This document shows positions 53,208 through 64,000 of a stretch of DNA of 64,000 nt, piece after piece. The notes under the pieces were generated by a model. It was not told the DNA's origin, did no database searches, and saw only the letters and a list, made by a program, of their open reading frames with translations. Both the position numbers and the translations under genes were made by a program. The stretch covers positions 3,846,001 through 3,910,000 of the forward strand of contig WPIO01000007.1 of NCBI GenBank assembly GCA_009760855.2, read 5' to 3'. Every line of letters starts with the position of its first letter. Position 1 is the stretch's first letter. Source of the stretch: Cristatella mucedo. Lineage: Eukaryota; Bryozoa; Phylactolaemata; Cristatellidae.

Positions 53208-53329
53208 GCCAAGTGCCCACCGGCAGCTTTACAAAAAAATATGTTTGCGGCTTGAAAAGCATGCAAGGCCTGCCCGATGATGCCTAGTGGAAACCATAAA
53301 TAAATTTAATTTAACCGAAACCGAGAGTG

Positions 53330-54250
53330 AGTGACCCTAGAACATTAATGCAGCATTAATGCATTAATGACCCTAGAACATTAATACCGATGCTTGCTGG
53401 CGAAGCACCTACCAAGAATGAAGACCGTGGTCTCTGTGTCCATATTTCTTGGTGATTGCCCGGTTTAATCTGTTCGATTTACCTAATTTACTTGTTTTGC
53501 CTTCTGTACATATATTCTGTGCATATATTCTGCTACAATGTGTGCACTGACTGCACTCAGTACATAAGGATAACAGTTTTGGTTTGCTACCCATGTTCAT
53601 CGGTCATTTAGATTGTGATATTTTGACGAAGCCTTAGCTGCTTGTGAGCTTAGTAGCATCTCGGCGACTGCCGATTTCCTAAGTAATCTGTATCTGATAT
53701 TTTTTAACAGATGGTCACCACAAAGTTAGTCACATAAAAAGTGTTGAGCCAAATTTATAGTCGTTTGTGAATTTTCTTGCATACAGTTTTCAGGATGACT
53801 CATTACTCAATAAAGATGCATGTACAATGCATACAACGTTCTAACTAAGCAAACTGAGATGCAGAAGTGAGAAAAGAAAACCTGCTGGTGGCCATAGTTG
53901 CAGTTCGTTAACATAGTTGCAGTATGCCAGCATGCTCTGCTGCCACTAGACAATTGCTGCTGTTGAATCAGTCGTACTCAATATATTCTACAATATTAAT
54001 AACGCTCTTAAATCAGCTGGTCTTTATTTTTAAAGACTTTTAATAATGATTAGAATATGTCTATAAGATATGGTATATCTGCAGGTCACATACGCTTAGT
54101 ATTATATACTCACAAACTATTATTTTGGCGTGAAGATGATTTATTTAAATCTTAATTGTGGACCTCGCCGAAATGGCTACTGCTGCCCTTAGCTCAAATG
54201 AAATTGCCAGTTGTCGGGAGTGCTTTCAATGATTTGATAGCACTTGGTTT
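53330..54250. other. Unassigned AT-rich DNA
   Basis: Includes a local duplication (gaccctagaacattaatg at about 53331 and 53367). No coding motif recognised. Confidence 0.4.
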
Positions 54251-54253
54251 TTT

Positions 54254-55340
54254 AAGAGCTTAATGTAATGTAATGTATCTCTGTCTGTAACTCTACAAAG
54301 CCAAAAGACTATGTGGGTGTTACGCAGGAGAGTTCTGTATTACGCATTCACAGCCTAAGCGGCTTTCGGTACGCATTCGGTAGCCAACAGATTTAATCTC
54401 ACGCAACAAAGAGAAAGTGGGAAGCATAGCAGAGTCAGGAGAGCAGTTGAGGTTGTGAGTAGCATGAAACTAGCAGCTCAGGACAGCTGGAAATGATGAG
54501 CCATAGTCGGTAGCAGGAGAGTAGTTGTCGTTGCATAAGAATTGTGGACGCGAGTTCCACAGTCTAGGACCTGCAGACTTCTGCTACCAACGGTCTGTAA
54601 GCAGAGAAATGGAACAGGTAATTTATTGTCCATACAGGACCTGAGGGCACGAAGAGGCTGAAACTGGTGCAGCAGCTCAGCTAGGTATGGAGGAGCCAAG
54701 CCGTGGCGGGCCTTGTGGGTCAGCGTAAGAACTTTGCTCTGTATCCGTTGATCAACGGGCAGCCGTCCAAGTTCCCTCAGCAAAGGAGTCGCACGGTCAA
54801 ACCCCTGGGATTTGCAAGCTAATCTTGCAGCCGTATTTATAGCCAGCTGCAGTAGCCTAGTGACTTTTTTTGGTAGCCCATCCAAAAGGGAGTTACAATA
54901 ATCTAGCCGAGACAGAACTAAGGAGCTAGTTAATTTTTTGCAAGCCACCGTGGAAGACAGCTTCTAATCTTAGATAGGAATCTGACGTGATGCTTAGCTG
55001 AAGAAGCAGTCTTCTGAATCAAGCTTTGAAAATGTAGGCAGTCGTCGAAGATGACACCTAAATTCTGAACACGTGTTAAAGATCACAAAAAGGCATCGCC
55101 TATTAGACGAGAATAGCCTTCTAATCCAGCCACATGCTTAAACTATCCTATGAGCAGCAGTTCAGTTTAATTGTCGCTTAGTTTCTCAAGAAATTTTCCG
55201 ACATCCAGGATTGAATGTCAGCAAGGCAAGCATTCAGTTCTTCAGCTGCTTCAGCAGCTTCCGATGATTTGAATGACAAATACCGCTGAGTACCGTCAGC
55301 ATAAAAGTGATATCCTATTCCAAGGGCCTTATTCACTTTT
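54254..55340 (-). pseudogene. L2-B LINE copy, 5'-truncated, decayed
   Basis: (ATTAC)n tail at 54261-54277. C-terminal ORF2 fragment 54478-54948 (S-R-L-D-Y-C-N-S-L-L-D-G-L-P-K-K, L-L-R-E-L-G-R-L-P-V-D-Q-R-I-Q-S-K). The RT catalytic region Y-H-F-Y-A-D-G-T-Q-R-Y-L-S-F at about 55280-55320 has Y-A-D-G in place of Y-A-D-D, consistent with loss of activity. Truncated near 55340. Confidence 0.87.
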
Positions 55341-55486
55341 CCAAGAGGTTAATCTCAACGATCTTACTACAATTGAGTTTCAGCTAAGAAGAGACTTTGC
55401 CGTTTTGTCTCGATAATAAGGAGCCTGAAAAGAAGCAATAGTATTTGCTGACGTCGTGCATTTACCTTTTCCCAAATCGACTGCAG

Positions 55487-56680
55487 CATAATAATAATAA
55501 TAATGTATTTGATAAAGCGCCCTCAGAGAACTTAATCTCTCTCTAGGCGCTTTACATTTGCTGCAAAGGGAAATGCAATTGAATGGTAAGTAAAATCATG
55601 CTTGAAAAACAAACAAAATGAATAACATGGTTAGGGGTGATATGCACAGGGTCAGCATGTAAATGTGGTTAGTGGCAGCATGCACAGTGTCAGCACGCAT
55701 AAGCACGTGAAGGACGAATCACAGGGACCCACTAAATGCTGTCCTAAATAGGTGTTTTTAAGTTCCTCTTAAATGTGGTCAGGCCAGGGGATGTTCTGAC
55801 GCAGGTCGGGAGGGAGTTCCAAGCTTTGGGAGCATACGAACTAAATGCACGGTCTCCAAAGGATTTGAGGTTTGTACGAGGTATTTCTAGACTGTTGGAT
55901 TCCGAAAAGTGGGTTGTACGATGCTTGGCCTGATGGGGGAGTATGTCGGACAGATAGGCTGGAGCCATAGAATGAAGGGACCTAAAAGTGAGCGACAAAA
56001 CCTTGAAGTCAATCCGTTGCTTGACTGGTAGCCAGTGCAGGTCGGCGAGAAGTGCAGTAATGTGGCAACTGCAAAGCCCACGACAGACAAGCCTAGCTGC
56101 AGAGTTTTGCACCAGCTGCAATCGCCTGATCGCACATGCTGGTAGGCCAGTAAGCAGTGAGTTGCAGAAGTCGAGACGAGATGTCACGAATGCATGGACC
56201 AACTTAGACGTGGTATCCTTATCTAAACAAGCCCGAATTTTAGCAATATTATGAAGCTGAAAGAAGGCAGATTTGACCGTGGAGCTGATATGGTCGTCTA
56301 ACGAGAGGTCGCTTTGGAATATGACACCTAGATTTCGAGCTGATTCGACAGGAGATATGCTGGCAGAGCCAACTTTGAGCGGCAGCCGTTCCAATTTCCG
56401 AATCACACTGGGTTTGCCCATAACTAGTAAGTTAGTTTTGTCATCGTTTAGTTTTAGAAAATTTGCTGCCATCCATGTGCGGATGTCATCAATGCATGCA
56501 GCAAGTGAGTTTATAGGATTTGAGGTGCTCGAAGGCTGGGAGGGATCAAAGCAAAGGTACAACTGAGTGTCATCCGCATAGAAGTGAAAGCCTAGATTGT
56601 GCTTGGCAATCTCATCAGCAAGAGGGAGAGTATAAACCGTGAAAAGAACCGGATCTAGCACGGAGCCCCGAGGTATTCCA
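55487..56680 (-). mobile_element. L2-A LINE, young 5'-truncated copy
   Basis: Short TAA tail (55491-55504), L2-A 3' UTR and an open ORF2 fragment. Over about 1 kb it is nearly identical to 20143-21310, including the 3' UTR, which marks this as the youngest L2-A group. Truncated at about 56682 within the G-V-P-Q-G-S-V-L-G-P motif. Confidence 0.93.
55744..56661 (-). CDS. L2-A ORF2 C-terminal fragment, intact frame
   Basis: 305 codons without a stop: V-L-F-T-V-Y-T-L-P-L-A-D, FHFYADDTQLYLCFD with an intact [38 protein letters not shown], and [19 protein letters not shown]. It lacks the endonuclease and the first half of the RT because of 5' truncation, so it cannot work alone. The final residues (L-K-T-P-I) are followed at once by a stop. 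Confidence 0.9.
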   Translation of the reverse strand: MLDPVLFTVYTLPLADEIAKHNLGFHFYADDTQLYLCFDPSQPSSTSNPINSLAACIDDIRTWMAANFLKLNDDKTNLLVMGKPSVIRKLERLPLKVGSASISPVESARNLGVIFQSDLSLDDHISSTVKSAFFQLHNIAKIRACLDKDTTSKLVHAFVTSRLDFCNSLLTGLPACAIRRLQLVQNSAARLVCRGLCSCHITALLADLHWLPVKQRIDFKVLSLTFRSLHSMAPAYLSDILPHQAKHRTTHFSESNSLEIPRTNLKSFGDRAFSSYAPKAWNSLPTCVRTSPGLTTFKRNLKTPI

Positions 56681-56814
56681 TATACCTAGTCAGCATAACC
56701 TCTAATGCAGCAGAGACAAGCAACATTTACCTTAGAGAAGTTCTTATTGGTTTTACATAAGCTTTTATATAATCATTCAACGCATTGGTATTTTTTGGAG
56801 TGCTGATGATGCTA

Positions 56815-57285
56815 CCATATTGGATATAACTAACTTGCATTGGCTCCTCATCAAGCAGCGCATCGACTTGAGGTTTTGTAACTCACTTTTAGGTTCCTTC
56901 ATTCGCCGGCTCCAGCCTACCAAACACAACTACTTCACAGTCAGGTTAGACAATGTAAACCCCCTCGGCTGACTCAATTTGCTTAGCTGTAACTCGAACC
57001 AACTTCAATTTGTTGGAGACCTAATTGGCGTGACCTTGTTGGAGACTTTAGTTCGAATGCTCCAAAAGCCTGAAACACAATCCCGACTGACGTCACGACA
57101 TCCCCTGACTTGACCGAATTTAAAAAGAAGCTTGAACACGCCTGTTCCTGATAGCATTTGCTGGGTCCTTGTGATTTGTCCTTTGATGCTTATGCTGTAC
57201 ATTTTATCTTGAACCATTTGACATGCTTTCTTTACCGCACATGCAAAGTGCCTAGAATAAGATTTATCTCTCTGAGAGTGCTATG
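56815..57285 (+). pseudogene. L2-A LINE copy, decayed 3' end
   Basis: Starts near L-H-W-L-L-I-K-Q-R-I-D-L-R-F and runs to agtgcctagaataagattta at about 57248. The terminal repeat is lost. Confidence 0.75.
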
Positions 57286-57409
57286 GAAATGTTTGGCAAC
57301 AATTATTCTTACTATAGCTTAGTCGAAGCCGATGACCTGATTGTTCACCCCCAGTATATATGTGTGGTTTTTCTTATTCAGATGGCTTGCAGCAGGCAGT
57401 GTGGTCGAT

Positions 57410-57507
57410 ATCATTGCAGCAAATGTAAAGTGCCTACAAAGAGATTGAGTTCTCTGATGGCACTATATCAAATGTATTATTATTATTATTATTATTATTA
57501 CTATTAG
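57410..57507 (+). mobile_element. L2-A 3' tail fragment with (TTA)n
   Basis: Contains aagtgcctacaaagagattg, then agttctctgatggcac and about eight TTA units (57475-57500). Confidence 0.85.
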
Positions 57508-57509
57508 CC

Positions 57510-58385
57510 CGAGTCATTCAGCCATCTTAAGTAGTCTTCAGGCTGTCATGGTTTGTCTGATAGAGTATTTCAACGTTTCAATATCAAGATGGTCACTCGC
57601 AGGCTGACCTAGAACAAACCCGCATGCTGATACGACAAAATAGGCACACACGCCTCGGTTGAACATCTCCAGTGGCCATCACCAACCCATTCAAGTCACC
57701 AAGTGAGTCTGCAAATAGCTCCCTGCCTTGCTCGGTGCTCTGGTTCTCATTCGCAAATGCTGGACACTGGCCACTTAAACAGAGGAACTACTGAGACTTT
57801 TAGCATTCAGAAACATTTAGAAAACTGAATGTGGCATGCATAGATAAGTAGAATCAGATGGAGTGGCACAGAGCAAACTAACTTGGTTCTTGGAAAGACG
57901 ATGGCATTATTTCTTTTCATTAAATTTTTTGTTCGACCCGGCAGTAGGTCCAAGGTTGGAGACCTAGATTTCCCATAGGAGCTGTGTCCACAGGCCGTTT
58001 GTGATAGATGCTATGTAAAACCTGGCCTTTGGCTAAAATCACTGTGCATAACTTTGCTCGGTATTTTAAAATACGAATAGAAAAAAATATTCGTGCTAGA
58101 GAAGTGTGCCATGTAGGCAAGCTAAAACGCTAGATCTATACTTAGTTGCTTCAGACAAGTGCACTGCCACTTGCTTACCCGTACATCATTCAAAGCATGT
58201 TGGCCCTGAGTGTGCGCTTGTATGCTCCGGTACGCTTGTCTATGCATGATACTTGCATGCTTTTGCATGCTCGTCCAAGCATGATACCTTTCACATCCTT
58301 AGCCATAGGTAATTAATAACAATCATAATGGTAATTACAATAGAGGGTTTTGGTTTAGCACAATAATGTAATCAAATCTCTATCT
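57510..58385. other. Unassigned DNA with one open minus-strand segment
   Basis: At 57588-57785 the minus strand is open for about 60 codons after an AG, reading N-E-N-Q-S-T-E-Q-G-R-E-L-F-A-D-S-L-G-D-L and ending in TGA. Not recognised; could be a terminal exon or TE debris. Confidence 0.3.
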
Positions 58386-58389
58386 TTAT

Positions 58390-60240
58390 TCTTTAATAAT
58401 AATAAAAAACGATACAACATGCTTGTTATAGCACCCTTTTATAGGCACTTTACATTTGCTGCAAAGGTAGCATGATCGAATGGTTAGTGATAGCATACTC
58501 TATGTCAACAAACATAACAAGGTTAGAGGTGACAATCAATGTCAAGTTCAGGAATGTCGTGACTTTGATGTTGGGATGTCGCCACTCGGAAGGGAGCTCT
58601 GGGCTTTGGGAGCATACGAGCTAGAAGCATGGTCTCCAAAGGAGTTGAACTACATGCAAGGTGTAGCTAAACGATTTGTTCAGAAAAGCAGGTGGTACAG
58701 AGCCTAGCCAGATGGGGATTAGATCTAGTCGGTAGGCTGGAGCCAAAGAATGAAGATACCTAAACGTGAATGACAAAACCTTGAAGTCGATGCGCTGCTT
58801 GACTGGGAGTCAGTGCAGGTTGGCAAGAAGTGGTGTGTGGCAACTGCGATGCAACACGACAGACAAGGCTAGCTGTAGAATTTTGCACCAGCTGTAAGCG
58901 CCTGAGCGCACGGACCTGTTAACCAGCAAGCAGTGAGTTACAGAAGTCGAGACGAGATGTCATACATGCATGGACCAATTTGAATGTAGTATCCCTATCT
59001 AACCAAGCCCGAATTTTAGCAATCTTATTAGCTGAAAGCAGGCAGACTTGGCTGTGGAGCTGATGTGGTCGTCAAATGAAAGGTTACTTTGGAACAGGAT
59101 ATCTAGGTTTTGCGAAGATTCAGCAAGAGATTTGCTGGCAGGGCTGATTTTGAGCATCAGGCTTTCCAGTTTCTGAATCACAGTTGATTTACCCACAACT
59201 AGTAAGTTGGTTTTATCATCATTCAGTTTAAGAAAGTTTGCTGCCATCCATGTACGGGTGTCAACAATACATGCAACAAGGGAGTCAAGAGAAGTCGACG
59301 ACGAGGGAAGGATCAAAGCAAAGGTGCAACTGAGTGTCACCTGCATAAAAGTGAAACCCTGGGTTGTGCCTGGCAAATACATAATCAAGGAGGAGAGAGT
59401 ATAAACCGTGAAAACAATCGGTCCTAGGACAGAGCCCTGAGGTGCCCCATACTTCTGGCGTTCCTCGGACGATCGTTTCCTGTTCACATCACTCTGGAGT
59501 TTCCCATTGAGATAGGACTTAAACATTGGCAGTGCAATACCAGTGATGCCCGGTCGAGATGAGAGCCACTCGAGAAGGACTTGGTGATCGATACTATCAA
59601 AAGCTACGGAAAGTTCTAGCAAAACAAGCAGAGAGACTCTACCCGAGTCTGCATTCGTAAGAATATTATTATACAGCCGAAACGATACTGCCTGTGGAGT
59701 GATTAGCTCAATACTAGACTGGAACTTACTGGCAAGTTTTGAAGTTTCAATATATGGGTTCAGCTGGTCTGCCAGGACTCGTTCCAATGTCTTTGACAGG
59801 ATTGGTAGAAAGGAGACTGGGCAGAAGTTGGTCAAGTTCTCTTGATCTAGTGACTCTTTCTTGAGCAGTGGCCAGAATACAGCCCTTTTGAAAGGTGCTG
59901 GAACATGACCTGAGGCTAATGAATGCCGTGATGGCACACGAGGTACTGCGGTTGCTCTACGAGACCTCGGTCCCGAGGTCGTGAGTTCGAGCCCTGCTGT
60001 GGTTGATACTTTATTGCCACTGCAAGCAGTGGTGATATTCTTTAAGGCTCTTCTGCCGCTATACAAACAGAAGCTGTTAAATTGGCTAATGTTTTTTTTA
60101 TCTTTTTTACGATGTTGATTATGCATGTTAACCACAGAACCACGAATCTCAGAAGCAGGACAGTGGGAATAGGGTCTAGAGGACTAGTAGTCTTCCTTGA
60201 TTGGGATATGAACTAACTTTACAAATCTTTGCAAGAGAAG
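58390..60240 (-). pseudogene. L2-A LINE copy with nested SINE-A
   Basis: Degraded ATT tail at 58396-58410, 3' UTR, ORF2 C-terminus with stops (58560-58990), then an open stretch 58999-60135. Its real LINE part (to about 59927) holds R-V-L-A-D-Q-L-N, LLELSVAFDSIDH, A-P-Q-G-S-V-L-G-P and a damaged YADD region (F-T-F-M-Q-V-T-L-S). A SINE-A at 59928-60105 interrupts the pre-RT segment, and LINE sequence resumes from about 60110 to 60240. Confidence 0.87.
59928..60105 (+). mobile_element. SINE-A inserted in L2-A RT region
   Basis: Head gccgtgatggcacacgaggt, box B gagttcgagccctgc, body stem-loop (ccactgcaagcagtgg), 3' end aattggctaatgtttttttt. Opposite in orientation to the LINE. Its reverse strand is read as the first ~70 residues of the ORF 58999-60135. 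Confidence 0.9.
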
Positions 60241-60499
60241 CAATAACCAAGACTAATTAAAAGCACAGTATCATGCTGATAAAAAGTGTGTAAAGACATC
60301 AAACATCGAGCATAGACAAGCACATGCACAAGCATGCACTCAAGAAGACTATCCGGGGTCACTGCTCAGTATCAGGCTAGTAATATCTACTGAATCATTC
60401 ACAGATTAGCACCCCAAAACTCCCCGAAAAAAGGACGTTCACAGTGGCGGTATAAATGAGCATATGCTTTCCCTTGGTCGCGACGTCTAATGGTTCTGA

Positions 60500-60927
60500 A
60501 TACACAGGTAGCACATAAAGGTCGATTCGCCTGGATGGAGCAAAGGCTATGAGAAACAGGCAGGTTTTTAGCTTCTTTCTGAAGGTAGTCACATCAGCAG
60601 ATTACATGATATATTTCGGTAGTGAGTTCTAGGCTTTTGGAAGCATAATAACTGAAGACCAGGTCTTCAAGGAACGTGTAGTTAGTCAGGGGCATAACAA
60701 ATCTACGAGCGTCAAGCGAGCTGAGATGGTGTGACAGACGGAAGGCCTGATGATAAATTAATTCAGATAGGTAGGCCAAATCGAGAAAGCAGATGGACGT
60801 AACGATGAGTTACAGAATCTTTGAGTCATTAAGCTGCTAGATTGGCAATCAGTGCAGATCTGTGAGCAGTGGATTACTGTGGCAGCTACAGCACTTACGA
60901 CAAAAATACATAGCTGCTGAGTTTTGC
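60500..60927 (-). pseudogene. L2-A fragment, inverted relative to its neighbour
   Basis: ORF2 C-terminal sequence on the minus strand (T-T-F-R-K-K-L-K at 60575, A-Y-L-S-E-L-I-Y-H-Q at 60750). It ends at the conserved tgagttttgca and switches abruptly to plus-strand L2-A at 60927. Confidence 0.75.
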
Positions 60928-61797
60928 ATCTCCTGTTGAATCAGCTTGAAATCTAGATGTCATGTTCCAAAGCGACCTCTCGTTAGACGACCATATCAAC
61001 TCCACAGTCAAATCTGCCTATTTTCAGCTTCACAACATTGCTAAAATTCGGGCTTGTTTAGATAAGGAGACCACGTCTAAGCCTGTCCATGCATTTGTGA
61101 CATCCCGCCTTGACTTCTGTAACTCACTGCTTACTGGCCTACCGGCATGTGCAATCAGGCGACTGCCGCTGGTGCAAAACTCAGCAGCTAGGCTTGTCTG
61201 TCGTGAGCGTAGCAGTTGCCACACACCTCTTCTTGCCAACCTGCAAAGGCTACCAGTCAAGCAACGGATCGACTTCAAGGTTTTGTCACTCACTTTTAGG
61301 CCACTTCATTCTTTGGCTCCAGCCTATCTCTCCGATATACTCCCCCATCAGGCCAAGCATCGTACAACCCACTTTTCGGAATCCAACAGTCTACAAATAC
61401 CTCGTACTAACCTCAATCCTTTGGAGACCGTGCATTTAGTTCGTATGCTCCCAAAGCCTGGAACTCCCTCCCGACCTGCGTCAGAACATCCCCTGGCCTG
61501 ACCACATTTAAGAGGAACTTAAAAGCACACCTATTTAGGACAGCATTAAGTGGGTCCCTGTGATTCGTCCTTGATGTGCTTATGCGTGCTGACACTGTGC
61601 ATGCTGCCACTAACCACATTTGCATGCTGACCCTGTGCATGTCACCCCTAACCATGTTATTCATCTTGTTTGTTTATCAATCATGATATTACTCACCATT
61701 CAATTGCATTTCCCTTTGCAGCAAATGTAAAGCGCCTAGAGAGAGAGAGATTGAATTCTCTGAGGACACTTTATCAAGTGCATTATTGTTATTATTA
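60928..61797 (+). mobile_element. L2-A LINE copy, 5'-truncated
   Basis: ORF2 C-terminal fragment 60962-61501 (179 codons: [39 protein letters not shown]) with one frameshift near 61420, then the 3' UTR and tail ending TTATTGTTATTATTA at 61797. Confidence 0.9.
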
Positions 61798-61997
61798 ACT
61801 TTACGCATCGTAATACACAGGCGGGAAGATCTACAAATAGTGAGTTACAGATGTTTAGTTGGAATATCTCGAGTACTTTGACCAGTTCGACTGAGCTTCT
61901 TTTGAAGTGAGCTGCAAAGCTCCCTAATAGAGAATTGGTCATCACACAATGCTGTACAGGCGGTATCATTATTTTCCTCTGGTGAAGAACCAACCGA

Positions 61998-62001
61998 GTG
62001 T

Positions 62002-62043
<42 letters not shown>
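61998..62043 (+). repeat. (CA)n microsatellite
   Basis: About 22 CA units; source of Cys-Val ORFs on the minus strand. Confidence 0.97.
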
Positions 62044-62046
<3 letters not shown>

Positions 62047-62049
62047 CAA

Positions 62050-63180
62050 TAATCGTCAGAAGATACTGTCTTCAGATTTAACAAAAGTAATTATGTAATT
62101 CTCGATATAAAAACCAGCTGGTAATTAAACCAGTTGGTTCATTTGAGTTCAGGTCTGGCAGGGCAAGCCTTGCTGGTTTGGGAAAGTATTAAGCATTCCT
62201 TAAGAAATAATGTGATATCAAATAAAGTTATCGAATGCCGGCATAGGCCCTCGGGGAGTTTATGAATCGGCAGCAGCTCTGACGACCTCAATACAGAAAC
62301 GGATACCGTGTACACGTGTATTCTTGCTGGGCTCAAGACTGTTGACTGAATGCTTTCATGAAAAACCAATTCGTCAACGGTCTGCATGCCAACAAGTGCC
62401 CCATTGCGCAAGCTTAAAGCTGCGGCAGAGCTACCCAGAGCAGGAAGTTTCCTAGCACCGTCAGCGACTAGTATCTCCAACTGCTCAATTTGCTTGAGAT
62501 AAATGAAGGAGTTAGAGCAAGATGACAGGATTTAACACTATCACCCTCTGGGATTTTTCCGTAGTTGAAATAGAGAATACAATTCTTTAACCAATAAAAG
62601 AGGAGGAATCACGAAAAAAGCAAATAGTAGCCTTATGATTAGTATGATTAGAGTAAATCATAACGTCCACAAAATACAAAGAAGTCACCCATTGTGTGTC
62701 TTGCATAGAATAAGTATAATGGGAATGCATATATTACCTTTTTATGCACTCATGATTTCTATACCAGCCGTGTGACGCTTTTTGGGATCTACAGAGGATG
62801 GAAGTATTGCATAACTTGACAGGGTTAAGATCAAGTCGAATTTGATAAGCTTTGGTTTACCACTGTCCTGCTGTGGTTTCTCTTGACACTTTGGAATTCC
62901 AACTTATTCCTAACTAGATCTTCTATAGTTAATGTCTGCGTTAAAATAGAGCTGTTACGAAGAAAACTGTATTTCAACTGACGACAGGACTTCTAGATGC
63001 TTTATCTCTAGACGTACATATTTCTAAAATGTTTTACCAGAGTCGAGCCATATCTTAGAGCCGTAATATTGAATTGGCCAGCAAACAACTTGCAAATGAG
63101 AGCCTCTGGTTCACTGTAACGGTGCAGGGCAGAACGTGCAAGACAAAACGTGTTACGAGCTTGCAGCAATTGCATGCAAA
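62050..63180. other. Unassigned DNA
   Basis: About 1.1 kb; a 113-codon minus-strand ORF (62139-62480) is not recognised. No repeat signature seen. Confidence 0.4.
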
Positions 63181-63184
63181 TAAA

Positions 63185-64000
63185 TATATATCTCATCTCA
63201 GTGACATAATCCAGAGCATTGATGTGAATGGACAAAGATCAGCCAAAGAATTCCCGAAGTACGGTGTACCTCAGGGCTTTGTAATAGGTCCGGTTTTTTC
63301 ACGATTTATACTCTCCCTCTTGTCGGTGTGATTGCCAGGCATAATCTAGGCTTACCTCTGCTTTGATCTCTCCCAGCCCTCCAGCACAATGATTTCTCTC
63401 AACTTACTTGCTGCATGTATTGATGACATTTGCATATGGATGGCAACGAAATTTCTTAAAAAATTGAAATATAATAAAACCAACCTACTAGTAATTGGTA
63501 AACAAATGTGATTCCTAACACCGAGTAATTAGAAATTAGTAATTAACACCACAAATTAGAAAACTTAACGCTCAAAGTCGACCCTGCCAGCAGTTGAATC
63601 TGCACGAGATCTAACTGTGTTGTTCCAAAGCGACCTTTCATTGGACGAACGACCACATCAGCTCCATAGTCAAGTCTGCCTACTTTCAGCTGCACAACAT
63701 TGCTAAAATTCGGACTTGCTTACAGGAATACTAAATCTAAATTGATCCATGCATTTGTGACATCGCGTCTCAACTTCTGAAACTCACAGCTTGCGTCTCT
63801 ACCAAACCGGTAAAATGAGGCGTCTTCAGTGTGTACAAAGCATTGCAACTGGGCTTGTCTGTCGTGACCATCACAACTTCCACATCACACTACCTCTCAC
63901 CGACCTGCCTTGGCTCCCAATTAAGCAGCCCATCGACTTAAAGGTTATGTCACTCACGTTGAGGTTCCTTCCTCCTTTAACTCCAGGATACCGATCAGAT
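63185..64000 (+). pseudogene. L2-A LINE copy, decayed, runs off the window
   Basis: Starts at I-Q-S-I-D-V-N-G-Q-R-S-A-K-E and YGVPQGFVIGPVFSRFI in the RT domain (63210-63305), passes N-Y/K-T-N-L-L-V-I-G-K and F-Q-S-D-L-S-L-D (about 63470-63650), and ends at L-P-W-L-P-I-K-Q at the right edge. Several frameshifts. Confidence 0.85.

Noticed and set aside
1-64000. CRISPR arrays, operons, phage or bacterial genes
   Set aside because: Spliceosomal introns, SINEs, LINEs and Tc1 elements show the DNA is animal nuclear; no spaced direct repeats or clustered bacterial ORFs were seen.

Overview
This window is metazoan nuclear DNA. It has spliceosomal introns, tRNA-derived SINEs, L2-like LINEs with short tandem-repeat tails, a Tc1/mariner remnant, a decayed Ty3/gypsy-type LTR element and long dinucleotide microsatellites. 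Species cannot be fixed from the sequence. A marine invertebrate with a mix of very short (60-285 bp) and TE-inflated introns would fit.

The main host content is a gene that no long ORF reveals. Nine short minus-strand exons between 27651 and 556 encode the first ~230 residues of a DEPDC5/Iml1 protein, the GATOR1 subunit that restrains mTORC1 through the Rag GTPases. All splice junctions are phase-compatible, and the peptide follows the DEPDC5 N-terminal domain into the SABA domain. Introns 2, 3 and 4 (about 18.4, 3.9 and 3.4 kb) are almost entirely transposon debris. Intron 8 uses a GC-AG splice pair. The rest of the gene lies beyond the left edge. Two weaker host candidates are a two-exon minus-strand 3' end at 28187-28560, just upstream of DEPDC5, and a two-exon plus-strand 3' end at 52875-53207.

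Repeats make up most of the rest. (1) L2-A: L2-like LINEs with an (ATT)n tail and a conserved 3' end; more than a dozen copies on both strands, the best at 20143-22767 and 55487-56680. (2) L2-B: a second L2-like lineage with an (ATTAC)n tail at 7085-8230, 25300-25950, 33195-33472 and 54254-55340. (3) SINE-A: tRNA-headed, with a conserved stem-loop body. (4) SINE-B: tRNA-headed, with a 3' end that copies the L2-A tail. (5) A repeated protein-coding family I cannot name, marked by a W-R-L-F-I-D-S-S motif: three decayed copies at 1905-3725, 34130-35335 and 35822-37180. (6) A minus-strand gypsy-type LTR element at 37867-42330 with PR, RT, RNase H and integrase remnants, one LTR split by a SINE-A. 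(7) A plus-strand Tc1-like transposase remnant at 12110-13110.

Layout: 1-27.7 kb is DEPDC5 with TE-filled introns; 27.7-29.1 kb is low-repeat DNA with a possible neighbouring gene; 29.1-37.2 kb is decayed L2, nested SINEs and two unnamed-family copies; 37.9-42.3 kb is the LTR element; 42.3-64 kb is L2-A/L2-B copies separated by unassigned DNA. No rRNA, functional tRNA, CRISPR or prokaryotic operon structure was seen.
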